The notes beneath the pieces are model-generated. The model saw nothing but the letters and a program-made list of their open reading frames with translations. It ran no database searches and had not been told where the DNA came from. A stretch of 64,000 bases of DNA from Ustilaginoidea virens (lineage: Eukaryota; Ascomycota; Sordariomycetes; Hypocreales; Clavicipitaceae), in assembly GCF_000687475.1 (NCBI RefSeq), contig NC_057317.1, forward strand, positions 4,216,501 to 4,280,500, in the 5' to 3' direction. Positions 1 to 11,291 of this stretch are shown here, piece after piece. Every line of letters starts with the position of its first letter. Positions within the stretch are counted from its first letter, which is position 1. Position numbers and translations under genes: made by a program.

Positions 1-2748
1 GCGTTATCAACATCTTCTTCCTCAAGAGCCCAACAGAGAAAATGAGGTACAAGTTGGCGGGAGCGCTTTTCGGCAACGGCAGGCACAGCGTTCAAAACTC
101 TGAGACTTTTGGATCTTGCAGTTGCAGGTATTGATGCCGCTAGGTGTTGTTTTGCATCAAAATTTTCAAGTAATGCATTATCCGCCTTCTCGGTCAAGTC
201 TAAAATGGCAATCGCTGTCCGTTCCAGGCTCCCCAGTGCCGTGCATTCAAAATCCGTATAGATTCGCCTGTTGCTGGCAGTGCTACCCGAGTTTGGTGGT
301 GTCCATCTCGTAGAGGGATGACTGATCCACAGGAACGCAATGCTGGAAACAGCCTCTTCGCCCATCTTGGACTGGCTTAGATGGGCGAGGCTTTCGACCG
401 CTACATCCCATATTGGAGAGAGATTAACTGTCAATAGACCAAACAGGTACCTAGGAATTGCATCTTTTAACCAGGTGGAAGAATGAAAGGTAATGTATTG
501 CTGGCCAATCTTGCGCACAAGCATTGCGATGACTCTGGTGTTTTCATGACTCAATGGGGTCTGTTCGATTTGAAGCATTATATCCACGCATTCAATTGTT
601 GCCTCTGCGTGACTCAACTGCCTCAGCAGTTCCAACGAAACGAGTCGGATTTCATGATTCGGACAACTCAGATTTTCGACCAGAGACTTGACGGAGGGGT
701 CTTCTTCTTCGGTCGTATAACCGTTGTCAGCAACTGCATCTGGTCTGTCCGGGGTGCAAAGACTCTTCTGGTCTTGTAGGTATGCCCGGTATGCCTCCAG
801 AAACCCGACTGACCGCACAAATCGGGGCACGGCAGCGCGGAGTAAAGGACTTAAAGACGCGTCGCTGATGCCGGCAGCCTTGCTCATCCGCAGATAAGCG
901 CAGAATCCCTGGCTGATAATGAAATGCACCTCATCAGACGCCAAGGATGACGAAGGTCGAAGAGCCAATTTCAACTTTCTGGACAGCAGCTCCGCGATTC
1001 TGGCATTGGTCGAAGGGTGCACAGAAGTAAGTTGCAGAAGCTGGAGCAAGCCGGCATACTTTGGCAGGCACCTATCTCGCCACACTTGTGGATCCTTGTT
1101 GTATGGCCCACGTTCAGGAAATGGCGAGATTTCAAGTCGCTCGAACTTGGATACGATTTGGTCTTGCCAGGCCTGGGGAAGCCGGCAGCAGTCCTTCTCG
1201 CCAAGAGGCGGGAAAGCTCGATTTTTGATCATCCGAGGAAGCAGCAGGCATAGAGTGTCCTCATTCTGACCTTGTGACCAGTGAGCCGCAACATATCTTA
1301 CAGCATTGTTCGTTAGTTTGAGTTTAGAGGGCGAGAGGTCTTCAAGGTCGCATATAAAAAACTCACCTTTGAAACTCAGTTCGGAACAAACTGCCAAATC
1401 GGTTTGCGTCAAGGTCGCAAAAATAAGCACAAAAAGAAATAAACCACGGCATGAAGGGCTCCTTCGTAAACTTTTGAGTAAGAACCGAGATATGAGGCAA
1501 TAAAACGTCCATCGGAGCGTGGTGCCATATGATTGCGAGTTTGACAATGACGGAGCTCCACAGTATGTCAGCTTGGTCTTGCCGAACCTCTGCGGCGCCA
1601 TCACCTGTGATGCGTAAAGTATCGATGGATTCCCGAACAAGTCCATCCCAGCTGCGGAGTCTAGAGCCTCTCCTCACTCCAGCCAAAACACCAAGGATTC
1701 TGAAAGAGGGCACAGTTCTCCATGTAGCCTTCTCATCTACTACTTCAAGTCTTATACTTTGAAGCTTGGCCAGGATTTCATCCATCAACTCACCCATTGA
1801 GTCTGCAGTGGCATGATGGACAACACTGGTCAGGACTCCGCAAATGACGTCCGTCCAGACTGTGTCGCGGGCGAGTTCACGTTCGTTCAAAGGAATGGCA
1901 TCCACAAGGGCGCCGAAGACAGCGCCGCCAACTGAGTGAATGGTGTTGTCGGCTCCCTTAACAGCCTCGGCAAACATGGTCATGATTCCGTCATTGTAGA
2001 GGGAAAACTGGCCATTCCCAACCATAGTTGCGAGGTCGTCTCGTACACGGGCGACGAATGATGTGAGAGCGACTTCTCGATGAGAAGGAGCGGCTGCCTT
2101 TTTGACCAGGAAGCTCATGGCTTCGGCCGCGAAACGAGCGATATGTTGTGGATGCCGCGAACGTCCAAGCAAAGGCGCCATTAGATCGTACGTGGGTCGC
2201 AAGTCGGGAACGAGGAGTTTCGAAAGATATTTGAAAAGAAACGCCATCGCACCAAACGTCCACTCAATTACTTCTACATCTTGAGGCTTTCCGGCGATGG
2301 CGAGAAGCAAGTTTACGCTTTCCAAGTAGTACTTTTCGAATCTGACGCCAAGATCATGAGCGAAGGCAGTCAGGAGGTCCAGCAAAGGCTCCAACGCATC
2401 TTTATCTTGGAGCGAGATATACTGGACCAGGAGGCCCATGATCTTGTCTTGGAAATGTAGGATTTGAGGGAGACTTTCCGACAAGGGCGACACTTCTCGT
2501 TTGAAAGACGTGAACGGCTTCGATATATTCAGTTCGCCCCATTTGAGGAGACCATTTTGAAAATACGACGTTGTTGTCGAGAGATCTTCATTGTCGAGAT
2601 CGTGTCTTCGCACTTTTCGCAGCGGCTGCAACGAGTTGAATTTCGCGATTTTTGTAGAGAAGGATTCCCATCGATGTTTTTTTTGATGAGGTGTTGAATA
2701 CTTATTTTTCCGCACTTTTTCAATGCGTCCCGAAGATTTGGACGACAT
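1..2748 (-). CDS. UTP20: UTP20 (DRIM-like), small-subunit processome component, N-terminal part
   Basis: Very large HEAT-repeat protein of the U3 snoRNP/SSU processome, needed in the nucleolus for 18S rRNA maturation. Model: complement(join(<1..1296,1367..2748)). The 70-bp intron has donor GTGAGT, a CTAAC branch site and a TGTAAG acceptor, and the join keeps the frame (..RTEFQR/YVAAHW..). The frame stays open to the window edge, so about 892 residues of a protein family of roughly 2,500 residues are present and the C-terminus lies outside. The start was set at the ATG at 2748, because it opens the basic N-terminus MSSKSSGRIEKVRKNKYSTP; an in-frame ATG at 2790 is less likely. The rest is Leu-rich helical repeat sequence. 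It is divergently transcribed from the Cwf19-like gene. Identification rests on recognised N-terminal family features. Confidence 0.85.
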
Positions 2749-3063
2749 AGCGGCGGACTTGAATTCCGACGGGAAAAGAAAATGGCCCAAATATCAGAAG
2801 AGGAAGGGAAAATCCATCAGTCAACGCGGGGAAAACCAAGTTCAACCAAAAACCACTGAGTTGCCGCCAAGAACTGCAATCATTTAGATGCAACTTTTTT
2901 GGCGGCTCATCCACGGCTATACTGATAAAGAAGATAAGAGCCCCCACTCAAGCTTTTAAGCAGCCAATGAGTTTCCTAGCGCAAATGCAAACCTCAAGCC
3001 AGCCAAGTCCCCGTCACCTCCGATACTTCGTGGTCAACAAACCCTTTCCTTTTCAATAGGAAA
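2749..3063. promoter_or_regulatory. Shared divergent promoter of UTP20 and the Cwf19-like gene
   Basis: This 315-bp gap separates two start codons pointing outwards, so it must hold both core promoters or 5' leaders. There is a run of GACAA/GAAAAGA purine-rich sequence just downstream, inside the Cwf19-like intron. No TATA box or known operator was recognised. That it acts as a bidirectional promoter is inferred from geometry only. Confidence 0.5.
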
Positions 3064-4798
3064 ATGGCTGCACAAAAGGTGTGAGTATTCGAACAAGCTT
3101 TCCCCTCGTGTGAAAGAAAAGAAAAGACAAGACAAGACGAAGAAGAAGCGCTGCTAATTCGAGGCGCGGCTCAGGATCGTGCTTGGGGCCCTAGATGGCC
3201 AACTGGAACCTGCGCTCAAAAAATTAGCCGCCTTGCACGCCAAGAACAATTTCTCGGTCGCAATCTTGACGGGGAATGTGTTCGCTTCCTCGACGGACGA
3301 TGCCACGGTTTCTTCGCTCTTGGATGGCACTCTAGAGGTGCCTCTGTCGACTTACTTCACGATTGGGACTCGTTCCCTCCCACCTCGAATCGCGAGCAAG
3401 GTCGAAAACGACGAGGACGTGTGCCACAACCTGCATTTTCTCGGGAAACGCAGTGTCACAAAGACTTCTGAAGGTCTTAGAATTGTCGCTCTTGGCGGTC
3501 TCCTCGACAGGAATGTTGTGGGTGGTCAATCCAAAGAGCAACACCTCCCGTTTCACACAGAGGATGACGCCAAGGCCTTGAAGGGTGCGAACAGCGCCGA
3601 TATACTACTGACGTCAATGTGGCCGTCTAATGTATGGAACGGATCCAAACTGGGCCTCGAATCAGTGCAGCAAGCAGCTAATCAAAGCACGCAAGCAATT
3701 GCGGAGCTCTGCGCAGCTCTCAAGCCACGCTACCACATCTCTGCTTCGCCCGGCGCCTTCTTCTATGAAAGAGAGCCATTTGTGCACTCCTCCACCTTGG
3801 AGAGCCAGTCTCTTCCGTATACGAGATTCATCTCCATGGCGCCGTTTGGCAACGCTGCCAAAGCAAAGGCCATGTACGCATTCTCGCTGAGTCAACCTGA
3901 TGGCATGATGCCGCCTGGGGTGACGGCTTCGCCCTTTACCTCGCAGCGGAAACGGCAGCGAGACGATGAGTCTGGGTACAGCCGTTTTGGAAATTACGAC
4001 AACAGATCGCGCGGCGGTCGGCATAGCAAGCATCGTCGTACATCGCCACCTCCTGGCCCCGATCGCTGCTACTTCTGCCTTTCAAATCCAAACATTTCCT
4101 CACACATGTGCTGCAGCATCGGCGACGAGTCCTATGTCACCACGGCCAAGGGACCTCTCACCACGTCAACCACATTTGCGACTGAGGGCCTGGACTTTCC
4201 CGGGCACTTCATCATCATACCCTTACCGCATGCTCCGACCATTCCTAGCATGGGCTCCATGTCAGATCCGTCGAGCGACGCCGTCAGATCATTGAACGAG
4301 ATGACCCGTTTCCGGGAATCTCTTCAGGCCATGATTTCGCACAGGTCATCCCATAAGCTCGGAGCAGTCACTTGGGAAATATCTCGGAATCGCAACGTCC
4401 ACCTCATCTGGCAACTCATCGCCCTCCCCGCAGAGATTATTCAGAAAGGCATTGCAGAAGCAGCCTTCCGCGTGGAAGCCGAAAACCAGAAATACCCTGC
4501 GCTTCTGACCAAAGAGCTCTCTCTCGAGGAGCAGGCATCCTTTGGGGACTACTTCCGCCTCTGGCTTTGGGCAGACAACGGCGAGGATAAAATTAAGGGC
4601 AAATCACTCGTCATGCCCCTCAGCTCAGATGTTCGATTTGACCTACAATTCGGTCGTCGAGTAGTTGCAAAACTTCTTGGCTTGGAGAAGCGATTCATAT
4701 GGCAGGATTGTGAGCAAACAACCGAAGAGGAAACGCAAGACGTGAAGGCCTTTCGGGAGGCATTCAAAGACTGGGATTTTACGTTGGAGCTGAGTTGA
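3064..4798 (+). CDS. CWF19-like protein (Drn1/CWF19L1 family), lariat/spliceosome-associated
   Basis: Homologue of yeast Drn1 and human CWF19L1, which bind the debranching enzyme Dbr1 and excised intron lariats. Model: join(3064..3080,3175..4798), 546 aa. The 17-bp first exon (MAAQK+V) is followed by a 94-bp intron (GTGAGT..CTAAT..CAG). The mature N-terminus reads VIVLGALDGQLEPALKKLAALHAKNNFSVAILTGN, the metallophosphoesterase-like N-domain typical of the family. A low-complexity RS/KR-rich linker (about residues 270-300) precedes CYFCLSNPNISSHMCCSIG and the CwfJ C1 (HIT-like) region with HFIIIPLPHAPT, then the CwfJ C2 region to the end. Length and domain order are normal. Family assignment is firm; the yeast-type role is inferred. 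Confidence 0.88.
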
Positions 4799-6274
4799 AC
4801 TTTTAATACCAATTGTGGCCTGAAAATTGAGGCTTGGGGGCTAGGCGGCAATGAATCAAATGCTAAAGACCAAAGTGGCGCTGGGAAACCATATGCACTC
4901 ATCCACAGTTCGGCTTGCATCAAATTTGGAGAATGTATGGGATACGATACGGAGTCAGTGGCGCTTGGGATAGTTTATTTGGGATGATTAATGGGCAATG
5001 CCTCATCGTAGCCTTTGTTCGATTGGCAAATCCAAAGCATCGATTCGAAAATCATCACGTCAATGGGAGGATTGAGTTTAGTTGAGTTTTACGACGTGTC
5101 ACCCGTATCAAAACAATACCCAAATTGAAAAAAAACAACATGCATCATGAGCCAAACATATCTAGGGTAGCCAGTAATACTGATACGAACTATGGCAAAT
5201 TTGACTATTCAGTGAAGAACAACAGCGAATATGAATTGTGAGACCACTTCAACTATCGCGAGGCTTTTCAGAGGGGGAATAACATACCCCCATGATCTGA
5301 CATGATCCAAGCCAGGTGGATTATAGAGTCCTGCTCCTGAGATGGAATTTAATGTTACAGTCAGCGACTTCTGTAGTTAACAGTCTTATCGACTTCGGCA
5401 GCAAACCCTTGACATGTCTAGCTAGTCATACAACAAAACAGCTCGAAATTCGTTCCCCATCGCGCTCGACAGCTATTGTAATATTCCAAGGGCGAGCGGC
5501 TTCAATATACTGGAGGTATAAACACTGAGGGAAAAAAAAAGAAATCCTTCCTTTGAGGGATAAAGTAAAAGTGCGTTCTAGAAAAGAGAAAATGAAGAAA
5601 AGAGGCAAAGGGTATTCTGGTTCGGTACGCCGTGACATAATGAAAAAGCTGCTTCGTGGGCGTATGAACTTTCGTCAAGTATTGCAAACGGGGAGTCGGT
5701 GATTCTTTTGCTAAATCAGCGACAGAAGAAGGGGAAGGGCGGCGTTCCAGGTACAATGCGAGGGATCAGGACACATCAAGCCCGACCTCGAGATATGATT
5801 GCCTTGCAAAGGCGTTTGACTGTGTTGGAATCGACTGAAACGTGAAAGGGTTCCGGGTTCTCTTAATAGGCTCCATCCTCTGTGTGTTGTCGATTTTCAG
5901 AGCGCGAGAACCACAAGAAGATATGCGAGCTCTAGGATGCAAGCAAAGTCAACAATCGGCGGGTCCAGCCAATTTATCGGGGAAAGCAGGTGAAAGTCTC
6001 CGAAGAGGGTATGTTAGAGATGGCGATGCATTGTTTGATGCAAAGAGAAGATTCAGACCGAAGAACGCACTTCAGACCCAAATGAAATCAGAACGGAAAA
6101 AGAGAAAAAAAAAAATCCACTGCTGGAATGGCAATCGAAAGGAAAAGCCACGAATGTATGCAACCGCCATTGGTGGTGTCAAAACACCAAAGTGACTTGC
6201 GGAATTGAGGACAGTGCTTAGCTTTGATGTTGACGACTTGCTGTGGCAAGTCGATGGGTTTCCAAGCTCAATCA
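4799..6274. other. Convergent intergenic region
   Basis: About 1.5 kb between the converging Cwf19-like and cdc25 genes, presumably holding both 3' UTRs. It is AT-rich, with short A-runs near 5127, 5530 and 6106. Short open frames exist, the longest on the + strand at 5842-6195 (117 codons), but none shows recognisable protein features or splice partners. I see no further gene here. Confidence 0.5.
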
Positions 6275-8172
6275 TCAGTAGGACGCCATTCGTCGTGTCT
6301 GAGATCTATCCACTTGAATTGGCGAATGCGCCAGCATAGACAATGCTGTATGCCGAGAGCTGGGTCGACTAGGAGCTGTTGGAGAGTCGTGGACGCAAGG
6401 ATCCTTCTCTCCATATGCAAATGTCTGAGAGCGTCCAAGACCTTTCCGGGCTTTCAAACGGCCCATTTCTCTTTCGCAAGTGCGCTGATGCTTCTCATCG
6501 GACATCTCCACATAGTCGGGGGGGTAGCATCTGCCACGATGCTCAGCAAAGAACCCACTATAACCACCATCAAGAATGTAAACTTCCGGGTATGTCAAGT
6601 TGGGGTAGTGTTCAGCGTTGATTGTTCGATCATGGGAACGAACATGCCGAGCCATCAGTGGAGCTCGGTGTGCAGAGTACTCGCAATGAAAGATCAGCAG
6701 GGTGCGGCCCGCCATTGGTGTTTCAAACAATTGAGTGGCAAGAAGCTCCTTGTCATTATGATTCACGGCTCCTTCAATGTGCCCCCCATCATATTCATAC
6801 TCGAACCGACAATCAATGACCATTTTCTGGTCAAAGTGTTCAGCATACTTCCCATCCAGCACATCCAATAGTGTGTCCTTGTCAATTCGAGGGATAGTAT
6901 CGCTAGGGTCGTCCGGCAAGAAATGGGGAAGCGAAGGTTCATGAACTTCTTCAATATCCATCACCGACTTCAAGGTCGAAGGAGAGTCCTCGGCGTCGGT
7001 TCGCGGCTTCATAATGTCTGCAGGGTGTTCAAACATGCTCAGGGACCGGCGAAATTGCTTGCGATTTCTAAAGAATGGGTTCGACTGCCGTCTCGCGTGA
7101 CCGTTGATCGGGGATCCAAAGCGAGCTCCACCGGCGCCAGCAGCACTATTAAATAATGGGCGACGAGGAAGCAGTGAGATGGGCACACATGGGCTGTTGA
7201 ACGGCATTGATTGCCGGTCTTGAGGTGGAGATGTCGACTCGAAACATTCGCCTAGGGAGAGGCTGGTGTTCGCATAATCCATTCCAGAGTCGGCTCCAAA
7301 ACGAAACGGAGGGAGAGGATTTTGACTTTCGCTTGGGGCTCGGGTAGGAAGACAGCTAGAGCTCAGCACCTTCATACGGCTCAACGACGGTCTACGGGGG
7401 GCAGCTATCCTACGGCTGCCGACGACATGAATAATCAGCATAGTGAAAGATAATGGAGGGCTGTACTCGTCAATATCGTCGACTTACTCAGCCAGAAAAG
7501 TCTTGGTAGACTCGGAAGAGACCTGACGAGGTATGGGAGCGGGTGAGTCTAGAACCATGTCCTGGTCACTGGAGGGCGTTGAGCCTGGTGTGGGGGACTG
7601 TATCTCGACTTGGGCAAAAAAGGGAGTCTTGTGTGGAAGAGGTGACAGCTCCATGTACTCAACAACCGGAGCCGGCGAAGATGAAGGTAGAGGAGGCGTT
7701 GTGACATAGTCTAGAACATGGCGTCAGTGGTCAGCCCGCAGCCAAGGCGAAACCATTGCACATGGATGGAGCTTACGGCGACTACTCATGCCTCCCATCA
7801 TGTTGGCCGTGAACAAGGCCCGGCGAGGTGTAGGGAACTGCGGACTGCGGTGGTGCAAGTCAAGTCAGCAGCTGCATTTCCGACACAGCGTCCTCCTAGA
7901 GGCAATTCCACTGACCTTGCTTCATTGTCCAGGCGGAAATTTTGGGACAAATCGGCAGCTAGACTGGCAGCAGGAGAAGATCCACGAACTTCCTTGACAC
8001 TGAAGTAATCCGCCGCGTTCTTGTGCAACTGCTCTCGAAGGCTCACCGAGGTCAGGCTGCCCGACGAAGCAGAGTAGTAGGAATGAGGACGAGGCCTGAA
8101 GAGATCTCGGTTGCCCCATGCTGGAGTGGGCATCGGGCGGTGCATTGCTGCCAGAGGAGATGATGCCTCCAT
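6275..8172 (-). CDS. nimT: M-phase inducer phosphatase, Cdc25/NimT family
   Basis: Dual-specificity phosphatase that removes the inhibitory phosphates from Cdk1 and triggers mitosis. Model: complement(join(6275..7415,7488..7710,7777..7844,7916..8172)), 562 aa, four exons. Introns are 66-72 bp, donors GTCAGT, GTAAGC and GTAAGT. The C-terminal rhodanese-type domain carries the active-site loop HCEYSAHR (C-x5-R, catalytic Cys about residue 427) after VIDCRFEYEYDGGHI and before YPEVYILDGGYSGFF, all hallmark Cdc25 motifs. The N-terminal half is Ser/Pro-rich and probably phosphoregulated; SPQFPTPRRALFTANMM is a conserved segment. The C-terminal extension of about 90 residues is low complexity. The start is the first ATG after an in-frame TTG region; a hairpin sits 21-45 bases upstream. 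Exon 2 could instead start 7 bp later, but that breaks the frame. Confidence 0.9.
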
Positions 8173-8192
8173 GACGAAGCAGACGAGGCTAG

Positions 8193-8217
8193 CCAAAGAC
8201 TCGTAACGAGTCTTTGG
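8193..8217. promoter_or_regulatory. 25-nt palindrome 5' of the cdc25 start codon
   Basis: Arms CCAAAGACTCGT (8193-8204) and ACGAGTCTTTGG (8206-8217) are perfect reverse complements separated by one base. The element ends 20 bases upstream of the proposed ATG at 8172 on the minus strand. In DNA it could bind a dimeric regulator. In RNA it could form a strong 12-bp stem, although a one-base loop would force the terminal pairs open. Function is inferred; the palindrome itself is directly seen. Confidence 0.6.
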
Positions 8218-9870
8218 TCGGCAGCAGGGCGATTTTATACCAAAGTTGCATTGACAGAACTTGGGGACTTGTATGTACGTACGCTGCTGCAGCGAAGTGT
8301 GTGTGTGTAGTCGAGGTTGCAGTTTACAGATATGAGGTAACGTTTCCAGCTAGAACAGTCTATCGTGTTGGTAGCTAATTCGCCGTCAATCGAGCTTGAA
8401 GCTACTGCAGATCCAGAGCCACTTCATCAACCAAGATAGATGTCGCTTGAGGATTGGCAAGGGATCGTAGCTTCGCTATAGCCGTGTTTGAGAGCATCTG
8501 CGGGAGGGAAGAAGGAATGGATAATGGTTCTGGTTTTCGTCTCACGGCGGTACCGCTATAGGCAGGGTCGAGAGAACTGCCCAATGTCTCTGTTTGTTTG
8601 TGTGGAGGACAAAGGTTATCTTGGAAGGCACTGGCCGCCTTTCAGTTGCGTGGGAATTCAGCAGGCAAGTCGTGGGTTGCTCGGTGAATAAGAAGGCCAC
8701 CTCCTCCGTCTGCGTTGATAGCGTCGTTGACGGGAGACTATAGGAGCTGTCTTGCTGCACGAACGAAAAAGGGCGTCAACATGATTGGTTGACTTTTGAA
8801 AGCTAGAAAGTGCACTCACTGTAGCAGCTGGCTGGGGAGCATAAGTAGGTATTCTCTCGGACCTGGAGTTCACACATGCATACACAAGGAGCGGCGGTCA
8901 GTGAAGAGGAAAAGCTGCTCCTGGGGAGAAGAGAAAAATTTGGATTTTATCCGTCTGGTTGCTGGGCGAGGCAATTGTATGGGGCTAGGAAGTGATGAAG
9001 TGGATGAGGGAGCAACGCCTTTTGAATGGACCGTGCAAAGGAAGAGGTCCGGATGGAGTTGGGGACGTTGTTAGGGGTGACTGGAGACGAGGGAGGATGG
9101 AGACACGACGAGGATGTGAGTGGGCTGGTGGCAGCACGGAGCAGAGGAGGAGGGGAGGGGTGGGCGTGACGGTAAGCAGCCGGCACGACCAAAAATGACG
9201 ACAAAAGAAACGCTTCAGTGGGGTCAATGCACAAAAGGATATGGGATATGCATACAAGTAGAGTAAGGTAAGGTCCAGTCAGTAGGACGTACCAGACCTA
9301 AGTTGGAGAGCTTAAGGGCTGGCTGCTCATGTCAATTCTCCCAGGTGGCAAGCAACAGCGGCGGAGGAGCCTGGTTGGCTAGAACCAGCTTAGCATTGAC
9401 TTGGAGGCCGGCCATGTGCCCGCCCACCTGGTGCTAGGAGGTAGGTACCTAAGGTATGTATCAATGAGTCCCGTCCCCCGTCCCCCGTCCCCCGTACCCA
9501 ACGTACGAAGTACATGTCTGGTAGTAATTGATGTCAATACTATCAATTCAGCCGCTAGTAATAGTCGGGTGCTTCGGTCGCAGTCTGGTTACTCCGTACT
9601 CATCAGTCTGGTTACTCCGTACAAATTGCTTTTTGTCCAAGAACGCAAGGCAAGGGAGCTCCCAGTCCCAGAGCAGCAAGGTCTGGATTTGATGCAAGGA
9701 GCCGGTGCGGCAAGTAGTCTGGTGCTACGCTGCGAGGCCTGCGAGTCAGACGGCGTGCCACGATCCAAACCATGCAGCAATTGATTCAAGGGCCGGCAAG
9801 CACTGAATGGGGGTTTTAGCGGGACTGGCCTCCAGGGACATGTCTGGTCTAGTCTCTACATGTCTAGAAT

Positions 9871-10008
9871 ATGTACCTAGGTACCTACCAGGTAGGAGGT
9901 AGGTAGGTACCTAACCTTACCTGCCTTACCTTCCCAAGGTACCTAGGTAGATACCTACCTCCTTACCTAGGTACCTAAGGTAAGGTATGTACCTACCTTA
10001 CCTAAGGT
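9871..10008. repeat. Cluster of TACCTAGGTACCTA/AAGGTAAGG units
   Basis: This 138-bp stretch is built almost wholly of ACCTACCT, TAGGTACC and AAGGTAAGG permutations. Many copies are self-palindromic because TACCTAGGTA reads the same on both strands. Shorter copies occur near 9430-9455, 11028-11085, 12366-12404, 30733-30755, 57756-57781 and 58498-58543. It is directly seen; function is unknown. Confidence 0.75.
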
Positions 10009-11269
10009 TCTTGACATTGATATTAGTTACAGGTATGTACCAGACCGGACCCTTCTAGTTTCAAGCGTTCTCGGCCGCGCTGGCGTGAGTGGGCGGCCCC
10101 AGTGTCATGACAGTCACGCCCTGGAGTCTGGCCTAGACAAGTAAGGCCATGGGGTCACCCAAGCCACCAACTCGAGTTGACGCTTTGGAGCCTTGATACA
10201 AACGGAGTATTGTTGCGTACATTTTGTGCCGGGTTGGGTTGGCGCAACAATCCCCGCATGTTCCTTGAAAGCACAAGTGGCGGGCAATCAACACCAATGG
10301 CAGAAACTGATGAGAGTTTGACGGCATGACTCTCCCTCTCCGTTGCTTGCAATGCCCACTGTCCAGACACTCACTGCACACGGTCCCGCGGGCGGGCGAT
10401 GGTGTAATCAATCTGGTCGGGTCACGAAGTCTGATCCTACACAATAACATGGGGTGACGACGACATGGCATAGGTCATGCTGCACATGAAAGACGGAAAC
10501 GGAATCAGAATCAATTCAGGTTGGTCCAAAAACAGCGAGCCGTTGGCGAGTAGAGACGGGGCCTGGCGACTGGGTCAGTCAGCAGCCATGAAACTTGGAA
10601 TCAGCCAACGTTGGTGAGCCATGAGCCATGAGCCATGAGCCATGTCGCAAGGGATAAGTCGTCAATTGTCCGACAAGGTGGAATGCTAGCGCCCGCCAAA
10701 GGTTCCGTCTCATGAGTTAGGTAGGGTATTGCCTGGGCAGACGGTTCCTTTTTCTTGTCGAGAAGAACCTACCTCTTCTTACTCTTCCTCTGACCTGCCG
10801 TGGCGCGCCGAGCTGGTTCCTGGCGACAGTCACCTGCTCGTCAACTCGGATAAGAAAAGAGGCAAACAGAGTTTCAGATCTCTCGGTGATTATTTGAGAT
10901 TTTCATGCAATAGGAAATGGGCAGGATAACGAGGCTAAAGAATGACCTGGCGAGAGTGGAGAGGCTGAAGGCGCCCGAGACCAGACTCTCTGGGCAGTGG
11001 ATACCTCCCAAGGTATAGACAGACCTAAGGAGGTACCAGACCTAACACCTAACCTAACCTTCCTCTCAGGCAGGTACGAAGTACCTAGTCCTGGGTTTCG
11101 TTCTTCCCAACTAATCCCTATCCAAGACGGCTGAGCCGATGTTTCTCGTCTAATATCTCCCTCATCACACATGTGATGGTCAATCAGCGATCAACAGACA
11201 TCTCCACCGCGGGCGCTTAGCAAGGTTGCGAGGACATCGATACCTTGCCATTAGTCCAAAACGAGGCCC

Positions 11270-11291
11270 TTTTTTTTTTTTTTTTTTTTTT
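11270..11291. repeat. Poly-T tract, 22 bases
   Basis: Uninterrupted T run in the gene-poor region, followed by GGTCCCTTCCCTCCC. It is one of many homopolymer tracts in this genome and has no flanking target duplication or gene body that would mark it as a retroposed tail. Confidence 0.6.

Noticed and set aside
5842..6195. 117-codon + strand frame
   Set aside because: No recognisable motif, Arg/Lys-rich from A-rich sequence, and it sits in a convergent 3' region.
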